Assembly: GCA_026770595.1 (NCBI GenBank)
Contig: MU634308.1
Coordinates: 1 to 13,383 of the forward strand
DNA length: 13,383 nucleotides
Reading direction: 5' to 3'
Origin: Ochromonadaceae sp. CCMP2298
Taxonomy: Eukaryota; Sar; Synurophyceae; Ochromonadales; Ochromonadaceae
The position numbers and the translations under genes were made by a program. Below, in pieces: positions 1-8,700 of the stretch. The stretch's first letter is position 1; the number at the start of each line of letters is the position of its first letter. The notes under the pieces were generated by a model. The model had not been told where the DNA came from. It did no database searches and saw only the letters and a list, made by a program, of their open reading frames with translations.

Positions 1-3000
1 CATCAAGCTACAATGCCCACCCTTCCTTAGGCTACACAGTGGCTCACAGTGGCTCCGGCTCCAGCCTTCCAGCCTTCAGCCCCAGATCGTTCCCAACTGC
101 CTACCCCCCAAGCTACATAAACGGCAACCTTGGGAGCAATGGGAGCATGGGGAGCAACGGCAATGAGAACAGCAGTCCCGCCGAGTCCGGAATGCGGCGT
201 AACGTCTCTTCCTCCTCCCGCATAGACCCCGCCCTCATGCCGCGCCTAGACAGACCCAAGACAGGTATAGTAAACCCTCCTTCTCTATGCAAACACCCAT
301 TAAACCCCCCTTCTCTGTGTTACAAACACCCATTAAACCCTCCTCTACACCACCTATTAAACCCCCCGCTCTATCAGACGTAGTCTACCACACACGCTCC
401 GGGGGTGGTCGCCGCAACCCTCCCAGCTGCAACTCCGTCTACACGGCTGTGGATGCAGGAAACTGCTCCCCCAGACTGATGCGAGCCACCATGGCCGCCC
501 CCCCAGCCACCAAGTAATACCATTAAAACCCTTCAAATACATACTGATATACCGTTATAACCCCTACTACCACCCAGGGACCTGCTGCTGAAGACAGGGC
601 TGCCCTTTGCCCTCCTAGCCACCCCCTTCGCCAGCCCGCAGAACGGCGAGCTGCCCGTACCACAGGTATTTAACCCACTCCTCCTATACTTTGTGTATTA
701 AAACCTCTCATTCTACACTAAATTGTGTATTAAACCCACTCCTCCTAAAATATAATTCATGTTAAACTCATTATTTGTACCACAGGTGGACCTGGGACCC
801 CTGCCCCCGCGCTGCTCTCGCTGCGCCGGTTACGTGAACCCCTATGTGGCCTGGACAGACGCAGGCAACAGCTGGGTGTGCAATCTGTGCAACATGAGCA
901 ACGACGTGCCCTCGTGGTACTTCTGTTCTCTGGACGGGGCGGGGCAGCGCATGGACAAGGCCAGCAGACCGGAGCTGCAGCTAGGCAGTGTGGACTTCGT
1001 TGTGAACCAGGACTACTGCGTCAGGGAGCTGCAGGAGCCGGTATTCGTGTTCGCCATCGACATCAGCCACAAGGCAGTAGCCAACGGAGTCACCATCGCA
1101 TCACTCAGGGCCGTGCAGTGCGCCCTGCTGAGGCTGCAGGCGATGGAGGCAGCATTCCCACAGCAGGACACAACACAGGGTATCGCTTATGGACAGGGGC
1201 AGGAGGGCAAGGATGGGGGCGGAGGGGTTGGGGGGGGGTTCCTGTCCTCTCTATGGTCCAAAACACCCCCCCCGCCGAAGGAAGCGAGTGTCCGCAAAGG
1301 CCCTAGCAGGTAAGGGGGAATGGTGTGTATTAACTCTCGCTATGGTATATGTATGTTAACCCTCTCTCTGTATATTTATTTAACCCTCTCTCTCTATGCA
1401 CCTATTCAACCCTCTCATGGTATATGTATTTAAACCTCTCTCTACATACCACAACTACCTATTAAACCCAGGATCCGCGCCGCGGTCATAACGTTCGATA
1501 AGAATGTGCAGTTCTACTCAGTGGACCCACAGTCCCCCGGTACGTACATACGCGTATATAGTACGTGTATGAGAACCCTTCTTTAAACCCTTATGTTCTA
1601 TAAACCCGAACACCCTTATTTACTATAAACCCTTCTTTATAAACCCTTCAACCCTTATTTACTAAACCCACTCAAAACACATAACCCATCCACTATATAT
1701 ATCCCAGACCCAGTGAAGATTCTCGTGTCAGGGGCCGAGGACCCCCTGTGCCCCCTGCCCCCCCACGCATGGCTGCACCACGTGTGCGACGAGGTATAAA
1801 ACCCAAACCATTAATGTCTTTTTGTGATAAAACCCAAACTATTGTATTTTAGTGATTAAACCCAACCTTGTATTTTTGTGATTAGCAACCTATGGTCTTT
1901 CCTACCACTCCTTCTGTCTTTTAATCTCCCTCCCTGCCGCTCCTTTTATCTTTTTATCTCCTCTCACCTCTCAGGCGCGGCCACTGGAGCTGCTCCTGAC
2001 TCGCATACCGGACCTCATAAGAGCCCAGGCACAGGAGGGGGAGGGGCAGGGGGATGAGTGCTGTGTGGGAGCTGCGCTGAAGGCGGCACAGGAGGGGCTG
2101 GAGAAAGTAGGGGGTAAGATACACAATCTACAACGTGTATGAACTCTATAAAATGTGTATTAAACCTCTCTTTCTATGGTGCAAATGCGTATTAAACCCA
2201 CAGGGAGGATTTACATGCTCACTTCGTCTCACGCGACAGCTGGGTATGGGGCTCTGTCCAGGGGGCGGGAGAGAATCAACATGTATGGGAGCGGGGATGA
2301 GTTTAGTTTGTATGGGTACACAAGTGTGGTGGGGAGTGGGGGGGAGATTAATATAGCTGGTGCGGTGGCCAGTGCGGCAACGCTGGTTGGCTCTACTAGC
2401 AAGGTCAAGCAGGTGAGAGGTCATGCCTGCATATGTACTGTATTCTATGTACTGTACTGTATGTACTGTGCCTCTATGTACTCTATGTACTGTACTGTGT
2501 GTCTCTACTTACTATTCTGTATATTTATCACTTATTCGTCACTATTATGCCGCTTTCACTCACTCCTGTCTATTGTCTCCCCTCTCACAGCAATTGCAGC
2601 AGCAAAAGGATGAGTACCGAGTGGCTTGCGCACCCTACCTCGCCCTCACTGCTGACTGCATCAGGAGTATGGTGAGCGTCAGTGTGATCGCATGCGTGGG
2701 CGAGGAGCAGGCAGAGGGGGGGGCCTTCTTGGACACAGCGTTGCTTGGAGACACGGTACTACAGACGGGCGGGCAGATGCACGTCTTCTCAGGCTGTCTG
2801 GGGCTGGAGGACAACGTGTACAGATTGGAGCAGCAGCTGGTGCACGACGTGTCTCAGGTGGCGGCTGCAGAGGCAGTGGCCAAGCTCCGAACCAGCGTGG
2901 GCGTGCGGGTGGATCGAGCAGTGGGCGGGGGCGTCTACAGCCCCATACGGGGGGAGGTGGAGCTGTGTGGGGTGGATACCAGCACCACTCTCATGTTCAC

Positions 3001-5067
3001 TCTGTGCCATGACTCGCCGCTCAAGGAGGACGAGAAAGTGCACATGCAGCTGGCTGTACTGCACACCACGCCCGACAGCAGGCGCGTCATCCGGGTGCTA
3101 AACCTGACCACGTTGGCCTCTCTGAAGCCCTCCACCATATTCAGGAACAGCGACATCGAGGCAGTGGTGGCGGCGCTGATGAAGGAGGCCGTGGAGAGGG
3201 CACTGACGCACCCCCTGGACGCCCCTGGAGGCGCGAGGGCATTCCTGGACGGCGCTGTGTCTAGCGCGCTGCTGAAGTACCGAATCACCTGCTCCCCAGG
3301 CTCCCCCCGGGGGCAGCTGATTCTGCCCGACTCGCTGAAGGTTAAAAACCCATATTTACTTACCCTAAATGTGTATTACCCCCCCCCTTGTACTACGTTG
3401 TGTATTAAACCCCCCCTTTCTGTACTACATTGTGCATTAAACCCCCCCTTGTACTACGTTGTGCATGAAACCCTCCTAGGTGCTGCCGGTGTTCACTCTG
3501 GCGATGCTGAAGCACCCCTCCCTGCACGAGAACAGAACAGGTGTCAGCGTCAGCAGGTACCCGACACCCCTATTTACGTTCTAATGTATATTTAACCCCA
3601 TTTTTATGTACTAATGTGTATTAAACCCCCTCTTTCATACTATAATGTTTATTTAACCCCCTCCTATACTATAATATAAAACCCCTCCAGTCCCCCCTGC
3701 TCCCCCACTCAGTCCCTGGTGACCATCGGCAGTGGCGGCATGCCCAGCAGCAGCAAGCTGGCCTTCACTCCTGCCTACGGGTCAGCCCTGAGTCGCGTAG
3801 CCGTGAGGGGGCACGAGAGGTATTTAACCCCCTCTATCTATACTATAATGTGTATTTAACCCCCTCCATCTATATTATAATGTGTTTTGAATCCCCTCTA
3901 TATTATGTGTATTTAACCCCCTCCATACTACAATATGCATTAAACCCAAAGGGCCCACGAGCTACGGCGTATGGTGGGCGCCCCGTTGGTGGAGATAATA
4001 AACTCCCTCTACCCTAGGTAATATCATAATACTTGTACCATAATAACCCCCCATATACTGATATACCATAATAACCCTCCACATATATACTGATATACCA
4101 TAATAACCCTCCATATACTGATATACCAAACCTTATTACCTTTTTATTGTACCCCAGGGTTTATAACTTGTTCAGTCTTTTAGACGCAGCAGCACTGGGG
4201 GATGAGGGGTTTAATAGCGGGGACAGCAGGGACGACCACGACACAGACTACGGGAACAGCGGGGACAGGGACAGCAGGGACGGAAGTAGCATGGGACAGG
4301 TAAGTGGAGGAAACCCGCCTTTTTATACAACTGCTGTGTATTAAACCCCTATTTTTATGCAACTAATGTGAATTAAACCCGCCTTTTCATACAACTAATG
4401 TGTATAAAACCCTCTCTTAAACTCTCTAGGGCTTGGCTAACGAGCACACTAGTGGTAAGAGCGGAGCCAGTGAGGACCATACGCTGACACACATACTAGG
4501 AAGAAACGCAGTAGGCCTGCAGCTGGACGACACACACACAGGCACACACAGCACCTCTCATTCAGCACAGGTGGCGGAGACCCTTCTCAGCACGCTGAAC
4601 CCCTCCTCCGAAGTGTTCGAGTTCGACCAGGTACCTATTAAACCCACCCCCTGTATGGTGTTTATGTGTATTTAAACCCCTCTCTTAATGGTGTGAATGT
4701 GTATTAAACCCAGGTGTACCTGCTGGACGACCGGTCCACCCTGTACATGCACGTGGGCAGGGCGGTGCCTGCAGCAGTGATCGACGAGCTGTTCGAGACC
4801 ATCACCACCCCCCAGGGCCGCAAGGACAGCGTCAGTTTCAGGACGTCCTCTCTGCTGGCGAGACGCATGTGCGCGCTGGTGGATCTGCTCCGAGCCTCCA
4901 ACCCCCACAAAGCAGACCTCAAGGTGCTCTGGGCGGGCCTTAGCAGTAACGACCCACTTACTATAAAGTTCTCTAGTCGGTTGGTGGAAGATAGTAATTT
5001 GGGACTTATGTCCTATGTGGACTACTTGTGCAACCTACACACAAAAATTAAGGACGCGCAGCCCTAG
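1..5067 (+). CDS. SEC24: SEC24, COPII coat cargo-binding subunit (5' partial, 15 exons in window)
   Basis: Exons: 1-264, 378-513, 578-665, 786-1309, 1472-1539, 1708-1793, 1975-2113, 2204-2412, 2591-3340, 3480-3556, 3691-3819, 3952-4017, 4158-4299, 4430-4630, 4714-5067; stop TAG 5065-5067. The joined exons give 1076 residues without a stop. Sec24 pairs with Sec23 and selects cargo for COPII vesicles at ER exit sites. Visible residues: Ser/Gly/Pro/Asn-rich N terminus (about 1-120), zinc finger with Cys172, 175, 194 and 197 (CX2CX18CX2C, followed by CNLC and NDVP), trunk from FVFAIDIS (about 248), beta-sandwich (about 600-680), helical region from about 692 with SLYPR, and gelsolin-like domain around VYLLDD and MHVGR (960 on), ending LVEDS and SYVDYLC as in the family. 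Odd: low-complexity inserts at about 288-336 and 858-935. The frame is open to base 1, so the N terminus lies upstream; an acceptor at 29-30 is an alternative start for the first visible exon. Family call is very secure; individual junctions are inferred. Confidence 0.94.
265..377 (+). repeat. SEC24 intron 1, tandem TTAAACCC-type units
   Basis: Phase 1 intron built from four imperfect units around a TAAACCC(C) box at about 271, 299, 334 and 356, separated by pyrimidine-rich CTTCTCT stretches and ACAAACA. The repeat CACCCATTAAACCC occurs twice, at about 295 and 329. Confidence 0.7.
514..577 (+). repeat. SEC24 intron 2, one copy of the CTGATATACC unit
   Basis: Shortest intron in the window (64 bases, phase 2). 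It begins GTAATACCATTA and contains ATACTGATATACCGTTATAA followed by CCCC. The same unit is tandemly repeated in SEC24 intron 12 (4018-4157), which also begins GTAATA. Confidence 0.65.
666..785 (+). repeat. SEC24 intron 3, repeat-built and bounded by an 11-bp direct repeat
   Basis: Phase 0, 120 bases. The donor GTATTTAACCC is itself a unit start; GTGTATTAAA recurs at about 694 and 726, the second followed by CCCACTCCTCCTA as at the donor. The sequence GTACCACAGGT occurs at 657-667 over the donor and identically at 777-787 over the acceptor, exactly one intron length apart. Confidence 0.75.
1310..1471 (+). repeat. SEC24 intron 4, tandem pyrimidine-rich units
   Basis: Phase 2 intron with five units pairing GTATTTA-, GTATGTTA- or CTATTCA-like boxes with ACCCTCTCTCTC tracts, period about 23-30 bases. 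It ends with CTATTAAACCCAG, so the last unit supplies the acceptor. Confidence 0.65.
1540..1707 (+). repeat. SEC24 intron 5, ACCCTTATTTACTA repeats
   Basis: Phase 1 intron. The first part is alternating purine-pyrimidine (GTACGTACATACGCG). After that, ACCCTTATTTACTA occurs twice (about 1610 and 1651) among several TAAACCCTTC boxes. Confidence 0.6.
1794..1974 (+). repeat. SEC24 intron 6, possible mosaic of two intron types
   Basis: Phase 0, 181 bases. The 5' half has three units of the kind TTTTTGTGATAAAACCCAAAC (AAACCCAA at about 1799, 1831 and 1858). The 3' half is pyrimidine-rich with GGTCTTTCCTACC and TCTTTTTATC, and ends CACCTCTCAG, the same ten bases that end introner-like copy 3 (9703-9712). 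Confidence 0.5.
2114..2203 (+). repeat. SEC24 intron 7, GTGTATTAAACC units
   Basis: Phase 1, 90 bases. GTGTATGAACTC, GTGTATTAAACCTC and GCGTATTAAACCCACAG are three successive unit ends spaced by about 30-35 bases; the last forms the acceptor. Confidence 0.6.
2413..2590 (+). repeat. SEC24 intron 8, ATGTACTGT repeats
   Basis: Phase 0, 178 bases, donor GTGAGA. Between about 2433 and 2503 the words CTATGTACTGTACTGT and ATGTACTGT recur four to five times. The 3' half is a plain pyrimidine-rich acceptor region ending CTCTCACAG. Both neighbouring exon frames run on into it, but its length is not a multiple of three and it encodes nothing Sec24-like. Confidence 0.6.
3341..3479 (+). repeat. SEC24 intron 9, about 31-bp tandem units
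   Basis: Phase 0, donor GTTAAA. Three to four units of TTGTACTACGTTGTG followed by (T/C)ATTAAACCCCCCC, starting at about 3387, 3419 and 3450. The last unit degenerates to GCATGAAACCCTCCTAG, making the acceptor. Confidence 0.75.
3557..3690 (+). repeat. SEC24 intron 10, about 31-bp tandem units
   Basis: Phase 2. Successive units carry TTCTAATGTATATTTAACCCC, then CTAATGTGTATTAAACCCCC, then TATAATGTTTATTTAACCCC, then AATATAAAACCCCTCCAG. TACTATAAT links this intron to the units of intron 11. Confidence 0.72.
3820..3951 (+). repeat. SEC24 intron 11, made entirely of tandem units
   Basis: Phase 2. Unit starts (GTATTTAACCCCCTC or variants) lie at 3820, 3852, 3884, 3909 and 3937, spacing 32, 32, 25 and 28. 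The first unit start is the splice donor itself, and the last unit ends TTAAACCCAAAG at the acceptor, so no non-repeat sequence remains. Confidence 0.8.
4018..4157 (+). repeat. SEC24 intron 12, tandem ATATACTGATATACC units
   Basis: Phase 2. ATACTGATATACCATAATAA followed by CCC is repeated from about 4052, 4086 and 4116, with a partial copy at the donor end (GTACCATAATAACCCC) and a decayed last copy. The intron ends with an ordinary TTTTTATTGTACCCCAG acceptor. Related to intron 2 (514-577). Confidence 0.75.
4300..4429 (+). repeat. SEC24 intron 13, CTTTTTATACAACT units
   Basis: Phase 0, canonical donor GTAAGT. Three units of about 34-37 bases combine CCTTTTTATACAACT (or TATGCAACTAATG, CATACAACTAATG) with TGTGTATTAAACCC-like boxes. 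It ends CTTAAACTCTCTAG. Confidence 0.7.
4631..4713 (+). repeat. SEC24 intron 14, GTATTAAACCC units
   Basis: Phase 0, 83 bases. Donor GTACCTATTAAACCCACC starts the first unit, GTGTATTTAAACCCCTCT is the second, and GTGTATTAAACCCAG closes the intron. Exon sequence around both junctions is similar (CAGGTACCT against CAGGTGTACCT). Confidence 0.7.
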
Positions 5068-5340
5068 CAGTACAGTCACATAGTCGCATAGTACAGTCAC
5101 ACAGTACGTACAGTAACAGTACGTACAGTAACTTTAATGGACCAGTTTTGATTTTCCTACTCTTCTCCCACTGGAGTTCTCTCTCTATTTGCTGTGAAGC
5201 TGTCCTTTTCCATTGCTCCTGTGTGCCTTTCTACACCCCCACCATTAAAATAAACAATTTCTCGTAGTCGCAGACACCCATCCCAGCTATCACTCTCCAG
5301 CATCCGCACCCACCAGCACGCGCACCCACCACGCCCCCGT
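5068..5340. other. SEC24 3' flank, likely 3' UTR
   Basis: No coding signal. Just after the stop is a run of AGTACAGTCACA-like words, including an exact tandem pair of the 15-mer CAGTACGTACAGTAA at 5102-5116 and 5117-5131. The rest is pyrimidine-rich, then C-rich with CGCACCCACCA-like words around 5305-5330. The UTR assignment follows from position and from the AATAAA signal. Confidence 0.6.
5249..5254 (+). terminator. Candidate polyadenylation signal of SEC24
   Basis: AATAAA about 180 bases after the SEC24 stop, in an A-rich patch (ATTAAAATAAAC) following a C/T-rich tract. It is the only exact AATAAA that I noticed between the two genes. Signal use varies among protists, so the function is inferred. 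Confidence 0.45.
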
Positions 5341-5700
5341 ATTGATGGAGAATAGGGTATTATGATTACCGAAACAGAAGGATGGGAGTATCTGGGCCGC
5401 TGTGGAGCGAAAAAAAAAGAAGTTACTTTGTAAGTTACTTTGTAAGTTACTTTGTAAGTTACTTTGTAAGTTACTTGGATTTATCTGAAAAGTGACTTTG
5501 TAAGTTACGTGGGTCCCCTGGGACTAAGAGCAGACGGTTGGATTTTTGGCGGCTCGGTTCGAAACGGCGTGCGGTTGCTTCGTCCCTCTCTTTGCACAGA
5601 TCTGTGAATCTGCAGCTGGATCTTGTTGCCTAGATCGCTGGGGCCAGAACACCGCCTCATTCCCACTGTAGAGTGTAGAGGAGAACACTCGACCAGCAGA
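5341..5700 (+). promoter_or_regulatory. Kinesin 5' flank (promoter and 5' UTR region)
   Basis: No gene is seen here. Besides the 12-bp repeat array there is no convincing TATA box. The kinesin frame stays open for 78 bases upstream of ATG 5701 but has no in-frame ATG and no kinesin-like sequence there, so 5701 is kept as the start. An upstream non-coding exon cannot be excluded. Confidence 0.4.
5420..5510. repeat. 12-bp minisatellite upstream of the kinesin gene
   Basis: Unit AAGTTACTTTGT: four perfect copies at 5420-5467, a partial fifth at 5468-5476, then after a short gap a one-mismatch copy (AAGTGACTTTGT, 5490-5501) and a partial copy (5502-5510). It is preceded by a run of A. It lies about 190-280 bases before the kinesin ATG, so it could sit in the promoter or the 5' UTR. 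Confidence 0.85.
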
Positions 5701-8700
5701 ATGGAGGAGCAGTCGGAGCCCGTGCGGGTGTATATTCGCATCCGTCCGGAATTCGAGGAGAAGAATGCGGGCACTCCTCAGAAGAACTCGCGTGGGCAGA
5801 CGACGCTGGGTGTCACCTCGAACAACTGCTGCACCGTGATAGACGCACACAGCATCAAAATACTGCCCCCGGATGGCACCTACGGTCCGAAGAAAAACGT
5901 GGCTGTGGACGACAAAGTGTTCAGTTTCGATAAGATACTGCCCGACAACACATCGCAGGAGGATGTCTACCGCTGCGTGGCGGACAACGTGCACGCCACG
6001 GTGCGCGGCTACAACACCACCATTTTTGCGTACGGCACTACGGGCTCTGGTAAGTCCTACACCATGACTGGCAACAAGGCAGCGCCAGGCATCATCCCCC
6101 GTGCAATTGGGGACCTGTTCAAGCACATCGAGAACGCGGCTGCGGAGGAGCACGACGTGTTCTTCTACGTGCGCCTGAGCTACGTGGAGCTGTACAACAA
6201 CACATTCCGCAACCTGCTGGAGAGCGTGGGCAAAGAGAGAGCAGCGGAGCGCGCAGCCGGCGGGGGCCGCTTGAACAACTCCTCTGTGAACATGAGCATG
6301 AGTGGGTTCTTCAGCGAGCTAGATGACGGAGAGGGTGGCGGGCACCGACGCAAGCCGAGCGAGCAGAAGGTGCACCAGGGTCCGGCGCCCCGGCACGACA
6401 AGATCGAAGTGAGGGAGAGCCAGTCCGCGGGAGTGTTCCTGGCCGGACCCAACCTGCGCTTCCCCGTGACCTCCGCTCTAGAAGCCTTCCAGCTGATCTC
6501 TCGGGGCAACAAGATGCGCGCAGTGGGGGCCACCGCCTGCAACGATTTCTCCTCCCGCTCCCACGCCATCCTCACCATACACGTGGAGAGCCGCATCCTC
6601 TCTCACGTGGGGCCCGCCGCATCGCAGCAGGTACGTGCATTTGTCCGAATTACATAAAATACGTCTTTTTGTCAGGATTCCCTACCCAAATATGGTCTTT
6701 TCACATCGAACATAACGCTAACTGGTTCTTTCTAACCTCTTTTATGGTTTATCCCATCCTCTTATCCTAGGTGAAGTCCGAGCTGCGCCTGGGGAAGATG
6801 CACCTAGTCGACCTGGCAGGCAGCGAGCGACTAGCCCTCTCAGGTGCAGAGGGGGAGACCCGCCTGGAGACCCAGAACATCAATCTGTCTCTCACCGCCC
6901 TGGGGGACGTTTTATCCGCCTTGTCCAAGAACGCCACTGCGATGGCTGCGCAGCATCGGGGGCAGAACAACAGTAACCACAGTAACCACAGCCAGTCTCT
7001 AAACCTCAGCCAAGACAAGGCCTCCCTGGTGCCTGTGCCCTACCGCAACTCCAAACTGACCCAGCTGCTGAAGGACTCACTGGGGGGCAATTCCAAGACC
7101 GTGATGCTGACCACTATACGCGTAACGGACGAGTACTACCAGCAGACAGGTACAGCATTCATCATGTACAGTGTACAGCTATCTACTCATAAACCACACT
7201 TCTTATTCTAAACCGCACACCTCATTCTACTCCTACCTCATGTACAGCTATCTCTCTTATGTACGCTGCACGTGCCAAGAAGGTCCGCAACCGCTCATTG
7301 GTGAACCGAAACGTGTTGGGGGATACAGGCATTCACAACGTATCTAGCGAGATCGAACGCCTGAAGCACAGTCTGGAGGAGAGGACGCTGGAGTTCGACA
7401 GGCTGAGGCAGGCGCAGCAGCAGGACGCGCAGGAGAACAGCTCTCTGAAGGGGCGGCTGCAGGAGATGAAGTACGCCAACGACAACGAGAAGAGGCTGCT
7501 GGACCAGCAGGTCAGTCAGGTCATACACTCCCAGGCGGGGCAACTGGCCTCCCAGCGGGAGAAGATCTCATCCCTGCAGACGGCCCTGCAGGACGAACTG
7601 TCTCTGAGTCAGAACCGCATCGCGGAGCAGGAGAAGGAGATCAAGTGGCTCAAGCAGGCGCTGGACGAGACGGCCACAGCGGCACAGGGGCCGTACGACC
7701 AGGTATACCACTTACCACATACCACTTACCACATAAAACAATATGTAATACCACATACACATATAACGGTATATAATACACATCACACCACATACTTGCA
7801 TGAAATATAACAATACAGGTGGAGCGGATGCAGAAGATGGTGGAGGCGTGGCAGGCGCAGGCCAAGAACACACACGCAGAGCTGTCCACGGTACTGCGCC
7901 AGGCGGAGCAATTGAAGTCCCTCAATGCGCAGTTGTCCAGCCGCGCCAGTGAGGTAAACCCCCCTCTATCTATCTACACTACCAATGATCAACCCTTTCT
8001 ATACACCTATAACCCCCTCTATCTACACTACAAATATATACCCTTTCTATACACCTAACCCTTTCTATTAACCCTTTCTATTAACCCTTTCTATTAACCC
8101 TTTCTGCAGGCGGAGATGGCCCAGCGCAACGCTCAGGACGAGCGGGACGAGGAGATCAGGCGCGGCGCGGACCTGGAGGAGGACCTGAGCAGGCTGCAGA
8201 AGGAGGGGGAGGAGCTCACCGAGCTCAAGGACTCCACGCACCGCGCCTACCAGGAGTGCAAGGCAGCTTTGAAGGACAAGGCGGAGAACCTTTTCGACAA
8301 GGAGTTCATCCTCAAGGAGCACGCCAAGCTCATAAGCACGCTGGAGCAGGAGCTGAAGGTGGGTCTAGGTGCTATAGAATGACATGAAAGACCTTTTATC
8401 TGTCTTTTTATCATGTCTTTTATGATTCCCTACCCAAATCTGGTCTTTTCACCTCGAACATATAACTGTTTTTCTAAAACTTTATACTTTATTATCTAAT
8501 TCGGTCGGCCTCTCAGGTGACGAAGGAGACCCAGGCCGCTGTTAAGGCCAATTCGGCCTCCACTGTTGCGAAGGTGATGCAGCAGCTGAGGGAGCTGGAG
8601 TCGGACAAGCACGAGCTCACGGTGCGTCTGAATACGGCCGTGGGCACGCTGGAGAAGACCACCGCGAGGGTGGTGGAGGACGCTAACGCCAAGCTGCTGC

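Noticed and set aside
1215-1280. Frameshift or pseudogene suspicion at the G-run and C-run in SEC24 exon 4
   Set aside because: The frame continues correctly through to ITFD in exon 5, so no break is needed; the runs only mark a low-complexity insert.
2423-3595. A 390-codon frame starting in SEC24 intron 8 and running through exon 9 into intron 10
   Set aside because: The part before 2591 is repeat-derived Tyr/Cys/Leu text from the intron and the part after 3340 is intron 9. Only 2591-3340 matches Sec24, with good splice sites at both ends.
265-4713. TAAACCC boxes as interstitial telomere repeats (one frame of the TTTAGGG-type unit)
   Set aside because: The heptamer is never directly tandem; copies are separated by 15-25 other bases, and most have extra C or other changes. 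The repeating unit is the longer intron module.
5420-5510. CRISPR-like array, also considered for the intron arrays
   Set aside because: Units are head-to-tail without unique spacers, and the genes are eukaryotic with introns.
5623-5700. Upstream extension of the kinesin from a TTG codon at 5623
   Set aside because: No ATG, and no similarity to motor N termini. ATG 5701 has a good initiation context and sits at the expected distance from the first motor strand.
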